From: G965237725 sp965237725
GTDB taxonomy: Bacteria; Pseudomonadota; Gammaproteobacteria; Arenicellales; Poriferihabitantaceae
NCBI GenBank assembly: GCA_965237725.1
Contig: OZ250151.1
Span: 930,001 to 994,000, forward strand
Length of the DNA: 64,000 nucleotides
Reading direction: 5' to 3'
This document shows, one piece after another, positions 1 to 8,923 of the stretch. The notes below the pieces were generated by a model, which did no database searches, was not told the DNA's origin, and saw nothing but the letters and a program-made list of their open reading frames with translations. Positions within the stretch are counted from its first letter, which is position 1. Every line of letters starts with the position of its first letter. The position numbers and the translations under genes were made by a program.

Positions 1-218
1 CGAGTCGTTTTAATCCTGCTGCTAATCGCCGAATCCGAAACTGTACGACCCTTCCAGACATTTTCGTTTAACTCTTCGCGACTCACCACACGCCCACGGT
101 TTTTAATCAAGAAGGTGAGCAATTCTATGGCCTGTGGTTCGGCATGGACTGCCATCCCGTCATGAGAAAGCGAATAGCTTTCAGTATCGAGGATAAATTG
201 ATCAAACGAGAACTGCAT
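1..218 (-). CDS. Winged-helix (OmpR/CadC-type) transcriptional regulator, N-terminal part, cut by window edge
   Basis: Reading the minus strand from the ATG at 216-218 to the left edge gives 72 uninterrupted codons and no stop, so the gene continues outside the window. The residues match the OmpR/PhoB-type winged-helix DNA-binding domain as it occurs at the N-terminus of CadC/ToxR-like regulators: NRGRVVSREEL (wing and recognition-helix lead-in) followed by VWKGRTVSDSAISSRIK. In that family the missing C-terminal part is a periplasmic or TPR sensor, which cannot be seen here. It is divergent from the oxidoreductase at 371 with about 150 bp between them, so it may control that gene; this is inference. 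Confidence 0.75.
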   Translation of the reverse strand, partial: MQFSFDQFILDTESYSLSHDGMAVHAEPQAIELLTFLIKNRGRVVSREELNENVWKGRTVSDSAISSRIKTT

Positions 219-370
219 AATCAGTGTTTAAAAACATTCAGACACTTAATTGTAGCCCAACCAGAGTTGGTTGATCATAAATTCACCCCAATTTCATCAT
301 CAGTTCGTCAAGTAAATGGTTCTGGCCACGGATAAAATTTTAAATTCATACAACACCCAATTGAATAGCA

Positions 371-1228
371 ATGAACAAAGTCACATTAATCGGTCTCGGC
401 GCCATGGGTTCTGCCATCGCGAATTTACTTTTAAAGAATAATTACGACTTAACCGTTTGGAATCGTTCCGTAGAAAAAATGGAACGGCCAGAATTTACTG
501 GTGCGAAGACAACTCAGACAATAGAAGAAGCCATTGCACCCAGTCAAATTATTATCGTTTGTATTCATGGCTATGAAGCCACTCGATCTCTTCTGGATCA
601 GCCCGAAATACTGTCTTTAATTAAAGGCAAAACCATCATTCAAATGAGTACGGGGACACCCACAGATGCACGCAACGCAGAAAAGTGGATACACACCCAT
701 GGAGGAAATTATCTGGACGCTTCGATTATGGTCTATCCGACTACCTTAGGTTCTAACGAAGCACAAATTCTCGTCTCGGGTTCAACTGCCGTATATGAAA
801 ACTGTGCAGCAATTTTTCCCTGCCTGGGTGGCGATGTGCGATACCTCGGCGAGCGTATTGGTGCGGCAGCAGGATTGGATCTGGCGATTCTTTCCAGGTT
901 GACGGTCATTACTGCGGGGGTGGTTACAGGTGCCCAGATTTGCGAGGCTGAGGGGGTGTCTATGCAGGACTTTGCCGAAATGTATCCAGAAGGTGATCGA
1001 GCAAGATCCGTGGCTATGGCAATCCATAACAATGAGTATGAAAACAATGTTAGTGCATCAGTGGGCACGGCCATTGAATGTAATTCAACGATTAGCAACC
1101 ATTTGCAGGAATTAGGGCTGAATCATGAAGTCCCCGACTTCATCTTGAGTCTATACCAGCGCGCAGTGAAGGCGGGGTATGCAGATCATGACGCCGCATG
1201 TCTGTACAAGATAATGCGTACCAAATAG
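371..1228 (+). CDS. NAD(P)-dependent beta-hydroxyacid dehydrogenase / imine-reductase-like protein
   Basis: 285 aa, the normal length of the 6-phosphogluconate/3-hydroxyisobutyrate dehydrogenase superfamily. The Rossmann motif GLGAMGSAIA lies at residues 9-18, followed by the basic NADPH-type segment NRSVEK, and the conserved STGTP turn is near residue 93. The C-terminal half carries a helical domain closer to reductive aminase/imine reductases than to true hydroxyisobutyrate dehydrogenases, because the catalytic Lys of the latter is not evident. A soluble reductase of a beta-hydroxyacid or a cyclic imine is expected; the substrate cannot be told. The ATG at 371 has only a weak upstream ribosome-binding site. 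It lies divergent from the winged-helix regulator at the left edge. Confidence 0.85.
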   Translation: MNKVTLIGLGAMGSAIANLLLKNNYDLTVWNRSVEKMERPEFTGAKTTQTIEEAIAPSQIIIVCIHGYEATRSLLDQPEILSLIKGKTIIQMSTGTPTDARNAEKWIHTHGGNYLDASIMVYPTTLGSNEAQILVSGSTAVYENCAAIFPCLGGDVRYLGERIGAAAGLDLAILSRLTVITAGVVTGAQICEAEGVSMQDFAEMYPEGDRARSVAMAIHNNEYENNVSASVGTAIECNSTISNHLQELGLNHEVPDFILSLYQRAVKAGYADHDAACLYKIMRTK

Positions 1229-1267
1229 TAAATCCCATTGATATAAACAGTTGGGATATCTGAAACA

Positions 1268-1351
1268 ATGGCTAAGCATAGTCCTGTAACACTTGGTGGA
1301 CTGCCACAAAAAGCGGCTCATTTGTGGGGGAATCGTGCAGCCCTAAAATAA
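1268..1351 (+). pseudogene. Scrap of an AMP-dependent acyl-CoA ligase N-terminus
   Basis: An ATG at 1268 opens 27 codons ending at TAA 1349. The peptide contains TLGGLPQKAAHLWGNRAAL, which resembles the first helix of AMP-binding acyl-CoA ligases (typically a TL..LL...A..WGDR.AL pattern). The reading frame stops exactly where a dispersed repeat begins, so this looks like the first codons of a ligase gene whose remainder has been replaced. It is short, so a chance match cannot be excluded. Confidence 0.35.
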
Positions 1352-1392
1352 TTAATGCTCTGACACCAGTTTACACTGACACCAGTTTACAG
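1338..1392. repeat. Dispersed repeat with internal 16-bp tandem duplication
   Basis: The block beginning GCCCTAAAATAATTAATGCT and running into CTGACACCAGTTT recurs at 12301-12333, and in degraded form at 4463-4492. Here the 16-mer CTGACACCAGTTTACA is present twice in tandem (1360-1375 and 1376-1391). It separates a ligase scrap from an N-terminally shortened thioredoxin-like gene. Confidence 0.7.
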
Positions 1393-1403
1393 AACCTTTA
1401 TCT

Positions 1404-1799
1404 ATGGCGGATTTACGAGGGAACGTCGTACTAATCGATTTCTGGACTTACGGATGCTGGAATTGTTATCGCTCGTTCCCCTGGTTGAATGATCTGGAAG
1501 CCAGATTAAAAGATGAAAAATTTCGAGTAATAGGTATCCATACACTAGAATTTGAAAGAGAAAAGGTTCGAGAAAATGTCGCCAGAAAAATCGACGAATT
1601 TAAATTGCAACATCCTTCAATGATGGATAATGATTTTGCATTCTGGAAAAAAATGCAAAATCGTTACTGGCCAACCTATTATTTAATCGACAAACGCGGC
1701 TTTGTTCGGCATGTATTTACCGGTGAGACCCATGCCGGTACGGCCAAAGCCATCGATATAGAAATGTCGATACAACAGCTGCTTGCAGAAAAGACTTAA
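1404..1799 (+). CDS. Thioredoxin-like (TlpA/redoxin family) protein, probably N-terminally truncated
   Basis: 131 aa. The beta1-alpha1 segment DFWTYGCWNC places a CxxC redox site (Cys18, Cys21), and the cis-Pro loop is seen as YWPTYYLIDKRG. This is the redoxin/TlpA type of thiol-disulphide or peroxide-reducing fold. The related proteins normally have a leader or an extra N-terminal beta strand; here the protein begins directly at the loop before beta1, straight after a dispersed repeat, so the 5' part was probably lost. There is no good ribosome-binding site before the ATG at 1404. Whether it is still expressed is doubtful. Confidence 0.7.
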   Translation: MADLRGNVVLIDFWTYGCWNCYRSFPWLNDLEARLKDEKFRVIGIHTLEFEREKVRENVARKIDEFKLQHPSMMDNDFAFWKKMQNRYWPTYYLIDKRGFVRHVFTGETHAGTAKAIDIEMSIQQLLAEKT

Positions 1800-1863
1800 A
1801 CGAAGATTAGAACGAAGATTCGGGTCAGGTCGGCCATTTATACGAGACAGGTGTACTGTTTTT

Positions 1864-3036
1864 TTACCAACCGTCAGCAATACAACTGATAATATATTCG
1901 AGTTCTGATTCACTCACCCACCAACCGACAGGTATACAGACTCTGGTTTGTTCAACTGCATCAAGACCAGAAAGATCTCTACTGGTGCTGCCGGCATTGA
2001 CGAAACAGGTGTGCTTATCATTTCTGCCATGAACCAGGGATACACTAATGTTTTTATCATTCATCTTGTTGATAAAATCCGCTCGATTCTCAACATGAAT
2101 TGTATATAGCCAGTATGTTGAAGCCTTATCGGGTAGTGGTGGTTGTGCAATCTCAACATGGGACATGTTTGCTAATTCAAGATCCAGTCTGTTACCGTTT
2201 TTCCTGTGTTTCGCCAACAGTTGATCAGTATATTTAAGCTGTTGTATACCCAGTGCAGCGGCAAAATCGTTCATGTGTAACTTACCTCCCCATTCAGGAA
2301 TATCCGCCTCTCCAAGGTTTGTTCGTGGTTTTTCCCGGTCAATTCCATACCATCTCAAAAGTTTCCCTCGCTCATAGCTTTCTTTGGTTTTTGTTGTTAG
2401 CGCGCCGCCATCAATGGTTGTTAGGTGTTTGATTGCCTGGAAGCTGAAGCAACTGAAGTCTGCGAACCTGGAACCGAGCACCTGATCTTTATACCCTGAC
2501 AACCATGCATGAGCACAGTCCTCAATGACATACAGGTTTTTGTACCGGGCGAGCGTATAGATTTCCTCCATATTGCATGGGTAACCTCCCCAATGAACTA
2601 CTACAATTGCAACGGTCGAATCTGTAATATTTTCCCTGATCGACTTTACGGAGATATTACAATCGCGTTCAACATCTGCCCATACGATTTTAAATCCTTC
2701 TTCGAGGATTGGCATATTCGTCGCAGTACAAGTCAATGGTGTACTGATTATTTCGCCGAGGCAACCGCGAAATCTGCGTTGATTATCAACAGGCGTACAG
2801 AGTCGTAATGCAAGTTGTAGTGATGAAGTGCAGCTATTAAGTGTCAATACATGGGGCGTCTCAAGTCTCTGCCCAAGTAATTGTTCGAAATCCTCTACCA
2901 CTGGCCCCTGACCTACAAATCCGCTTTCAATTACCTGGCAGGCTTTCTCAAGCAAATCTGGTGGCGTAAACACCTTAAACAGGGGAATCGGTGAAGATTT
3001 ATCCAAAATTAATTTCCAAAAACGATTGAATGCCAA
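1864..3036 (-). CDS. DegT/DnrJ/EryC1/StrS-family PLP-dependent aminotransferase
   Basis: 390 aa, full family length. The pyridoxal phosphate site is recognisable: EDCAHAWLSG (Asp173 contacts the pyridine nitrogen) and FSFQAIKHLTTIDGG, in which Lys203 is the Schiff-base lysine. The family aminates nucleotide-linked keto-sugars for O-antigen, capsule or flagellin glycans. The frame opens with TTG at 3036 and has no evident Shine-Dalgarno, so the true start may differ. Downstream of the putative glycosyltransferase on the same strand (26 bp apart), it probably forms a two-gene surface-sugar unit. Confidence 0.88.
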   Translation of the reverse strand: MAFNRFWKLILDKSSPIPLFKVFTPPDLLEKACQVIESGFVGQGPVVEDFEQLLGQRLETPHVLTLNSCTSSLQLALRLCTPVDNQRRFRGCLGEIISTPLTCTATNMPILEEGFKIVWADVERDCNISVKSIRENITDSTVAIVVVHWGGYPCNMEEIYTLARYKNLYVIEDCAHAWLSGYKDQVLGSRFADFSCFSFQAIKHLTTIDGGALTTKTKESYERGKLLRWYGIDREKPRTNLGEADIPEWGGKLHMNDFAAALGIQQLKYTDQLLAKHRKNGNRLDLELANMSHVEIAQPPLPDKASTYWLYTIHVENRADFINKMNDKNISVSLVHGRNDKHTCFVNAGSTSRDLSGLDAVEQTRVCIPVGWWVSESELEYIISCIADGW

Positions 3037-3061
3037 TATCTAAATCTGGCCTGCTAAAATG

Positions 3062-4093
3062 TTACAGATATCTGTAATTTGTCATACGCCAGATCAACTC
3101 GCGCAACCTGAACATGATCGACTCTGGTTTGTACCAATACGGTGTAGGGTCTTCAGGATTAAACCGGGGAAGTGTTTGGCGGCCCTGTTCTGTTGAAAAA
3201 GCAAGCGTTGCGCTGACAGCATCCTCGAGCTTCATATTATTTATATCGGGCTTTGCGATATGTATACAAATTTTGTTTGCCTCCGAAAGTAATTCTAGCT
3301 GCCACTTCATGTGGATACGTTTTCTGACTTCTTCCCGTGAATCAAAGAAAATCAATGCATCCTTGTCCAGAAAATAACACAATGCGGCAGCACCAGTTGA
3401 CCCGGTCACACAAAACCTGGAAGCAACCATCAATGCCATTTGCTCTTCTACCGTACTACACCGAATCGCTTCTATATCGCTGGTCGAGTAAACCTGATCG
3501 TGCTCTATTGTAACCAGTTTGAGTCCTGTTTCCTGCCTGATTTTTTTGAAATAGGCCGTCCACTGATCCTTTCTCCAGTTGTCATTATGATTACTTGTCC
3601 TTTGCCGATGTCGTGACAATATAAATATATAATCATCCCCAATCAATTTCTGAAAATTTTCTACCAGGGATGGCTCAGGTATCAGGTGTATGTAATCACC
3701 ATCTGGATAACTCATGAATGTGCTTCTATATGGAATCATGCCATCTGGCAAAAGCATGTCTACCTCATATCCTTGTTGCCTGAAATCTTCCACCACCTGA
3801 TCAAAAAATTGTCGCGCCTCAACTGAACCCGATGTCGGGAGACCAGTTGTCGCTGGTATGCATTCATTCGCGCCAATCGCTTCTCCTATAGCGCAAGATA
3901 CCTCCGGTGGATAGAAGCGAAGTTCATCAATAAAATCTCGATAAAAAATATCCCTGCCGGCAAAGCCGACATGAACTTTATAATAGTCTTTATAACGCTC
4001 CCTGCAGAGTTTTCTTATTTTGGGTGCCCACCAGCACAACTCATAGGAAAATTCCCCTATCCAGGGGCCAATGATCAGAACTTTTTTGTTCAT
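3062..4093 (-). CDS. Glycosyltransferase-like protein (GT-B-type fold suspected)
   Basis: About 343 aa from the ATG at 4093 (MNKKVLIIGPWIGEFSYEL); an upstream in-frame TTG at 4153 is less likely. The opening beta strand and GPWIGEFSYELCWW resemble a GT-B donor/acceptor N-domain. The C-terminal part has FILSRHRQRTSN and CVTGSTGAAALCYFLDKDAL, a pattern like the nucleotide-sugar-binding half of heptosyltransferase-type enzymes, where a G-S-G loop is followed by a helix. I do not recognise a named family. Coupling with the DegT aminotransferase supports a role in making an amino-sugar glycan. No signal peptide or membrane segment is seen. Confidence 0.6.
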   Translation of the reverse strand: MNKKVLIIGPWIGEFSYELCWWAPKIRKLCRERYKDYYKVHVGFAGRDIFYRDFIDELRFYPPEVSCAIGEAIGANECIPATTGLPTSGSVEARQFFDQVVEDFRQQGYEVDMLLPDGMIPYRSTFMSYPDGDYIHLIPEPSLVENFQKLIGDDYIFILSRHRQRTSNHNDNWRKDQWTAYFKKIRQETGLKLVTIEHDQVYSTSDIEAIRCSTVEEQMALMVASRFCVTGSTGAAALCYFLDKDALIFFDSREEVRKRIHMKWQLELLSEANKICIHIAKPDINNMKLEDAVSATLAFSTEQGRQTLPRFNPEDPTPYWYKPESIMFRLRELIWRMTNYRYL

Positions 4094-4153
4094 GTTTTTA
4101 TAGTCTTCAGGTCGGCCTGTTCCTGTTGAGATATTAAATATTACTCCATGCAA

Positions 4154-5008
4154 GATTCGATATCCATACCTGCCGGGAACCTCGATACACCTGCGCGACT
4201 AATAAAACACGCTCAGAAGATTAGGGCCAGAGTGTTAATAATTTGAAAGTTTTGTGCTGGAGTGTTAATTATTGGGTCTAACTAGGTAACATTAATACTC
4301 TGACCCGGATCTCCTAATTTTCATTTCGTTTTCGTTCTCCTCTGCTGGGCTCGTTATATGAAACGCCGGTGGCCCAAAAATTCGACTTGTCATTTCTCTG
4401 CTTTCGATATATTTCGTGGTTTGAGTTCATGAATAGCCATGTCAGTTAAGAGACACAGTTTTTTAAATAATTAATGCTTTGACACTAGTTTCCACATAGC
4501 CTCAGTTTTCTTGTCTCAAGCTCACAGTTTAGCTTTATTCACTGCCAAGTAGTAGCGAAGCAGCGAATAAACCGCAACAATCACGGGGTCGGATCTTGAA
4601 TCTTGACCAAGTTTGGGAGATCGGGGTCAGGAGATCGGGGTCAGAGTAGAAATTATTTAATCAGCAACACCGCAAGGCATTTGGATCACTCGAAGGATTA
4701 AAACGGTATTGCCATTCAATCAAACAGCGTTGGGTTTGGGGTATGGGTAAATCACAACAGCCAAATCCAAAAGTTTTTCTACGCGCGGTTTAATTCCGTT
4801 CCAAAGTTTTAACCGCAATTAAAGCTATGGTCTTTGACAAAGGTCAATGTAGTACTATGTCTAAAATAAGTTGAACAACATTAATTTTGTTGATTGCAGG
4901 CGAGCGTAGTCGCAATTCGATGAATTGGTTGTCCTGCCTTTCATCAAAAACTTCAATCTAACAGCTAATTTTTCTTTTGTTCTTGTTTTTCAATTGATGG
5001 GTGTCTTA
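4154..5008. other. Gene-poor, repeat-rich intergenic region
   Basis: The region holds a degraded inverted repeat at about 4218-4317 (GATTAGGGCCAGAGTGTTAA against TTAATACTCTGACCC), a degraded copy of the GACAC.AGTTT repeat at 4463-4492, and tandem GATCGGGGTCAG units at 4619-4650. An imperfect stem lies around 4893-4965 (GATTGCAGG against CCTGCCTTTCATC). Apart from the short open fragment at 4659-4793 I see no coding sequence. Confidence 0.5.
4659..4793 (+). pseudogene. Unidentified open-frame scrap directly after a GGGTCAGAGTAGAAATT repeat
   Basis: A 44-codon open stretch without a start codon begins right after the repeat and ends at TAA 4791-4793. Its composition (KAFGSLEGLKRYCHSIKQ, then QPNPKVFLRAV) looks more coding-like than random sequence. 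It has the same position relative to the repeat as other gene scraps here (8128, 9319). No family is recognised. Confidence 0.22.
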
Positions 5009-5031
5009 TATATTTTCCTTATGGTAATTAG

Positions 5032-6552
5032 TTAATGAACTTTTTTAACAATTAGAGTGAGCGATTCGATCTGTCTCCCAAGATCTTCCCCGAGAAATCT
5101 GGAGGTGACATGTAATTGTGAAATTTTTCGATCGCACCTCTCGATTTCAAATTCGGTCACTGTGGGTTGGGCCAATGGCTCACCAGGAGCAATGAGCCTA
5201 GGTCTGGCTTCACCACAAAACCAGGACTCCGCAAGCCGAGCCAGAACGCCTACACTGCCCTTGATCACACCGCTGTTGTCAATTAGTGCGACATCATCAA
5301 ACACCATCTCATTCAGCGCAAGTGGGTCCCCGGATGAAATCGCAGCCATCAATTTTTCAACCATACCTGTAAGGCTGGTATACCAACCAACGGTTTCTTC
5401 CCATGGATCGTATTCCAGCAATGCCTGTACAGGCGTTGTACAAATATTTGGGTCACCAACCCAGGGAATTGGCGCAACATGGGGTAGTTTGTCCTGATTT
5501 AATGCGAATGCATAGGGAAGATCGCAAAATTGATCACCGTTGGCGTCTATGCAGTTCGGAGAATTTCGATTCCAAAAATTGCCGCCTGTGGGTCGTTTCA
5601 TGTTGAAATTGCTACCACCGATCAGGTTCTCGGCGTCATCGTTTGCATAAAAATTGTTCCACCAGATATGATTTTTAATGTCCCAAATTTGTACGCCCAA
5701 ATTGTGTCCTTTGAAATCATTGCAATAAATCCGGTTTTCCGTTCCGACCATATGGGTTAAGCCGTTCCTGGTGTTATTTTGAATCTGGTTAAAAAATATT
5801 AAATTGCGATTACCATCCCCGATAAAAACACCTTCTGCACCGTTTCCGCTAATATTGTTTCTGACTATCCAGTTGTCATTTCCACTTAGAACCTGAATTC
5901 CGGATCCCAGGGGAAGTCCCGTTCCGGTAATGAAATTCTCCTCCAGCGTATTCAGGTTTGCATCGGTCAACATTATCCCGACAGCATTTAGAGAAAGTAT
6001 GCTTTTTTCTACCCGACACTGAGTTGAAAATCTAAGCCATATACCAGCATCCGTTGCTGAGGTCACTCGATTATTATTTATCACCTTACACTTGACCGTG
6101 CTCTCCAACAAAATGCCATGCCGCATTACCTGGGGGCCAGTGAGCACATTCTGCTCCAATGTGTTGGAACTGCCTCCCATGACTACGATCCCCTGGTCGA
6201 AACCATGCACCTGAAGGCGCCTGACTGTTACGCCCTGTCGATTTTGCACCATTACACCCACAGCCCTGGCGCCGGGCGAATGACGCAATTGCAGACCCCC
6301 TCCATCCAGTTTCACATCGTTATCCTCGATGGATATGGATCCGGTCAATGAAGCACCAAGTGTGCAGGTTTTAGTAGCCGCATTCCAGACACCTATGCCG
6401 CTACCCACACAGTCTCCTCCCTGAGCATTGTCTCTGATCTGGTAATGTTGCGCGTTGGCCGATTGCGCGAATGTAATTCCAATTAGCAGGATAAAAACCA
6501 CCGGAAACTGCCGGAATTGCAAGATAGTATTTGTAAATATGGTATTGTTCAT
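5032..6552 (-). CDS. Secreted right-handed parallel beta-helix protein, copy 1
   Basis: About 506 aa from ATG 6552, preferred over the ATG at 6564 because a GGGGGCA tract precedes it. A Sec signal peptide (hydrophobic VVFILLIGITFAQ, cleavage after SANA) is followed by a long series of roughly 22-residue coils with N-N-x-I and G-I-x-L patterns from about residue 50 to 370. These are typical of NosD/pectate-lyase-like beta-helices that bind or process polysaccharide. The last about 130 residues are not helical repeats and resemble a small alpha+beta (NTF2-like) domain; that part is uncertain. No catalytic set can be assigned. It differs from the copy at 26038 by about seven residues. Confidence 0.85.
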   Translation of the reverse strand: MNNTIFTNTILQFRQFPVVFILLIGITFAQSANAQHYQIRDNAQGGDCVGSGIGVWNAATKTCTLGASLTGSISIEDNDVKLDGGGLQLRHSPGARAVGVMVQNRQGVTVRRLQVHGFDQGIVVMGGSSNTLEQNVLTGPQVMRHGILLESTVKCKVINNNRVTSATDAGIWLRFSTQCRVEKSILSLNAVGIMLTDANLNTLEENFITGTGLPLGSGIQVLSGNDNWIVRNNISGNGAEGVFIGDGNRNLIFFNQIQNNTRNGLTHMVGTENRIYCNDFKGHNLGVQIWDIKNHIWWNNFYANDDAENLIGGSNFNMKRPTGGNFWNRNSPNCIDANGDQFCDLPYAFALNQDKLPHVAPIPWVGDPNICTTPVQALLEYDPWEETVGWYTSLTGMVEKLMAAISSGDPLALNEMVFDDVALIDNSGVIKGSVGVLARLAESWFCGEARPRLIAPGEPLAQPTVTEFEIERCDRKISQLHVTSRFLGEDLGRQIESLTLIVKKVH

Positions 6553-6705
6553 CACTGCCCCCATTAATGACCAAGCTAAGTATAGCCCCTCAATAGGAAA
6601 AAAGGTTTAGCGTCCAATAGAATTTCGAAGCATATAAATCGGGGACAGGCTCCAGTGGGAATCCAGCATCCCCGCGGAAGCGGGTTTCCAGAACAAAAGG
6701 TAATC

Positions 6706-6830
6706 AGGGTCAGGTCTCACAATGCACAGGCTGTTCATCTTCTGCAATGGTTCGAGGAACTGTAGCTCGTTTTTCCAGGCTCTAGGAGCTCCAAAGCCCA
6801 GTTGTGCAATGTGAGACCTGACCCTGTATG
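6706..6830. repeat. Palindromic dispersed repeat, family B (GGGTCAGGTCTCACA...TGTGAGACCTGACCC)
   Basis: Inverted ends GGTCAGGTCTCACAATGCAC and GTGCAATGTGAGACCTGACC enclose a stem-forming core that includes GCTCTAGGAGCTCC. Other full or partial copies lie at 19134-19235, 24609-24664, 25918-26010, 27727-27846 and 30511-30602. The size and hairpin form suit REP/REPIN elements moved by RAYT transposases, but no such transposase is in this window. Confidence 0.8.
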
Positions 6831-6876
6831 TTTAGCTTGACCCTGTATGTTTAGCTTGACCCTGTATGTTTAGCTT
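6819..6876. repeat. 19-bp tandem repeat, three copies
   Basis: The unit TTGACCCTGTATGTTTAGC is repeated three times at the right edge of the family B palindrome, the first copy merging with its CTGACCC end. Array growth by slippage at the repeat boundary is the simplest reading. Confidence 0.8.
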
Positions 6877-7075
6877 TTTACCTACGGTTAACTTATCTCC
6901 CTGAGATTTTTAGTAATTAACGCATCTGTCACCATAATTTGTAAAAAATAATTAGATACGAATTTAGTGATTGAAGTCAAACAAAATTGTGATGATAATA
7001 ACGAGCCCCCCAAAACGCCGATTTAAGATAGTGTTTCTGGAATATTGAACAATGGTTAATAAGGAAAAAGAAAAT

Positions 7076-8044
7076 ATGAATAAATCAAAACTATTACTTT
7101 TAGTAGTCGCGCTGAGCGCTGTTTTTCTACAGGCTTGCGCCCCGGCTTCCTACAACATAAAAAATCCAAGTACATCGGAATTTAACTACGAAGAGTCAGG
7201 GAATTCAAGCAAACTGGAACTCGTTCTAAACGATAATAGACCTGAAGATGGAAAGACTTTTTCGTATGGCAGACTACCCGCGAACTTAACGATCGATGGA
7301 GCGGATCTAGATCCTATTGACTATCTTAGACAAAATGTTCCAGAGGAGTTGCGCGCCCGCGGTCTGGACGTTGACATCACCAACACAAATGGAGCAAACG
7401 TTAATATCAATAAATTGGTAATGCGAAATCACAGGGTGAGCGGATTTTCTCCATTTGTCACGTTTACTATGCTAAGCGCTGATGTTGAGACGGAGCTCGG
7501 TGATACCAGATTGGGAATTTTTATTAAAAGAGGGAAAGTACCGGTTTGGAGTTTTGATGAAATCGTCGAGCCGACATTTAATGAACCCTTAGATATTTTG
7601 GTTAAGGAATTCGCATCGAAAATTAACATTGCATTTGATGGTAAGTCGGCATCAGATTCTCATGTTCAACGGTTAACGGACAAAATTACCGCCAATATAG
7701 AGAACGGTAAAACATATCTAGACGTTTATCAATTAGGATTTACAAATAATCTAAATGCTATAGACCCACTAGTTAAACTCACCAAGAATGATAAAGAGTA
7801 TATACGACAAGCCGCAATTTCCTCCTTAGGGATTCTTAAAGCGGATGACCAATTAGAGTACTTGATTAGCATTGCTGAGAATTCCAGTCTATGGGCGGAT
7901 AGAGGGATGGCGCTAAAAGCGATAGGAGATATTGGCAATGAAAATGCTATCAGCTATTTGAAGGAGAAACTTGCCTCATACGAAGGAGATTCTGACAAGA
8001 ATGCCGAATGGAGCACTGAAATTATTCAACTGTATTTGGACTAG
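7076..8044 (+). CDS. Outer-membrane lipoprotein with C-terminal HEAT-like repeats
   Basis: 322 aa from ATG 7076, chosen over the ATG at 7052 because AAGGAAAAAG stands just before it. A lipoprotein signal peptide (LLLLVVALSAVFLQAC) ends in a lipobox with the lipidated Cys. The middle of the protein is a beta-rich domain without recognised family. The last about 100 residues (DPLVKLTKNDKEYIRQAA, then LEYLISIAEN and WADRGMALKAIGDIG) have the period of HEAT/PBS-lyase-type repeats, which usually bind proteins. It stands alone, with no partner gene, so its function is unknown. Confidence 0.75.
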   Translation: MNKSKLLLLVVALSAVFLQACAPASYNIKNPSTSEFNYEESGNSSKLELVLNDNRPEDGKTFSYGRLPANLTIDGADLDPIDYLRQNVPEELRARGLDVDITNTNGANVNINKLVMRNHRVSGFSPFVTFTMLSADVETELGDTRLGIFIKRGKVPVWSFDEIVEPTFNEPLDILVKEFASKINIAFDGKSASDSHVQRLTDKITANIENGKTYLDVYQLGFTNNLNAIDPLVKLTKNDKEYIRQAAISSLGILKADDQLEYLISIAENSSLWADRGMALKAIGDIGNENAISYLKEKLASYEGDSDKNAEWSTEIIQLYLD

Positions 8045-8127
8045 AGCCAGAGGGTTTGAGAACCATAGTTGACCTTAATCAAATCATCACCTATTAATAT
8101 CCCTGGAACTTAAAATTTATTCCCCGT

Positions 8128-8283
8128 GTGATCAGGAAAATTGGCAACACCGAAATTCAGAGCAAGCACGAGTTGCGCTGCCACTGTGGTCGTGTTGAGA
8201 TTGAAGTCAGCTTGCCCGAAGGTATCGATGAGGTAGGGCGTTGCAATTGCAGTAGATTAGAGAGTAGATTAGGGTCAGAGTAA
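8128..8283 (+). pseudogene. Truncated GFA-family (glutathione-dependent formaldehyde-activating-like) gene
   Basis: From GTG 8128 the frame encodes CHCGRVEIEVSLPEG and then GRCNCS, the first zinc ligands of the Mss4-like GFA fold (CxCG.....P, then RCNCS.C). The match breaks off exactly at CNCS, where the sequence runs into AGATTAGGGTCAGAGTA, the family C dispersed repeat, which supplies the stop codon. About two thirds of a normal GFA protein (about 130 aa) is missing, so the gene is dead. Confidence 0.7.
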
Positions 8284-8353
8284 AAACTATTGGTCGGCGG
8301 GTAAAACTACGAAATTAATGTGTATAGTGTCCCCGGAATTCCAACGTGAAAAC

Positions 8354-8923
8354 TTATAATATGGTAATAAGAATCTCGCTCAATGTTGCTCGTTCGATAA
8401 CACTGTCTGCTGAAATTCGAGCTATGGCGACGTCGAAACTCACCTTGATTCGCTGTTCGCAAACTTTGCTTGCTGCAATAATTTCATAGCTTCCAGGTGG
8501 AATATCTTTCTGCTTTTCCGTTATATCGCCACTTTCATATCCCCAGTTAGCGCCCGGTCCAATATTCGCCCAGAGAAGGACCGGAGTTTCAACTAAACTG
8601 TCTATATCCAGATCAAGCCCGAAAACCGCATCCGCCGGAATATTTAGACCATTTGCCGGCCATATACCTTTTACTACTGAACCTACTGAAGTATTACAAT
8701 CAAAGAATACAGCAATATCAACATCGGCAGCTTCAAAACCCTCAGCATCAACAACTTCAGAAGTGGTGGATTCACTACCCAGTGATATCGTAGATACCGC
8801 TCCGTGGGACGGTAACAATATCGAATTCACAACGGGCTTCGACCATCTATTCGGTAACGATATCAGGGTCACAGCACTCCCAACAGAAAGTAATTGTGAC
8901 AGTTTTCTTCGTGAAGGTTTCAT
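8354..8923 (-). CDS. Small secreted protein with twin-arginine-type leader (KP-V-PSHG family)
   Basis: 189 aa. The N-terminus SRRKLSQLL is twin-arginine-like. A short hydrophobic stretch and the block WSKPVVNSILLPSHG follow, ending in a likely signal-peptidase site. The same layout is found in the proteins at 13568 and 18262. The mature part has two Cys residues and a beta-rich pattern (PPGSYEIIAASKVCEQRIKVSFDVA) reminiscent of a small Ig-like or carbohydrate-binding domain; no family is recognised. GGAAAACAA before the ATG is a fair ribosome-binding site. Probably a periplasmic or cell-surface protein. Confidence 0.6.
   Translation of the reverse strand: MKPSRRKLSQLLSVGSAVTLISLPNRWSKPVVNSILLPSHGAVSTISLGSESTTSEVVDAEGFEAADVDIAVFFDCNTSVGSVVKGIWPANGLNIPADAVFGLDLDIDSLVETPVLLWANIGPGANWGYESGDITEKQKDIPPGSYEIIAASKVCEQRIKVSFDVAIARISADSVIERATLSEILITIL

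Larger units (their letters stand above)
5009..6832. repeat. Long segmental duplication, copy 1 (about 1.8 kb)
   Basis: This block matches 26015-27851 almost base for base at a constant offset of 21,006 bp until a 13-bp insertion in copy 2 near its right end. It carries one beta-helix gene plus a terminal palindromic repeat (6706-6830). Homology stops abruptly on both sides: on the left just downstream of the gene's stop codon, and on the right within the CCTGTATGTT tail of the palindromic repeat. Confidence 0.9.

Noticed and set aside
4278..4360. GTCTAAC...CGTTATATG as an attC
   Set aside because: The enclosed arms are not complementary and the sequence is explained by a degraded family C repeat.
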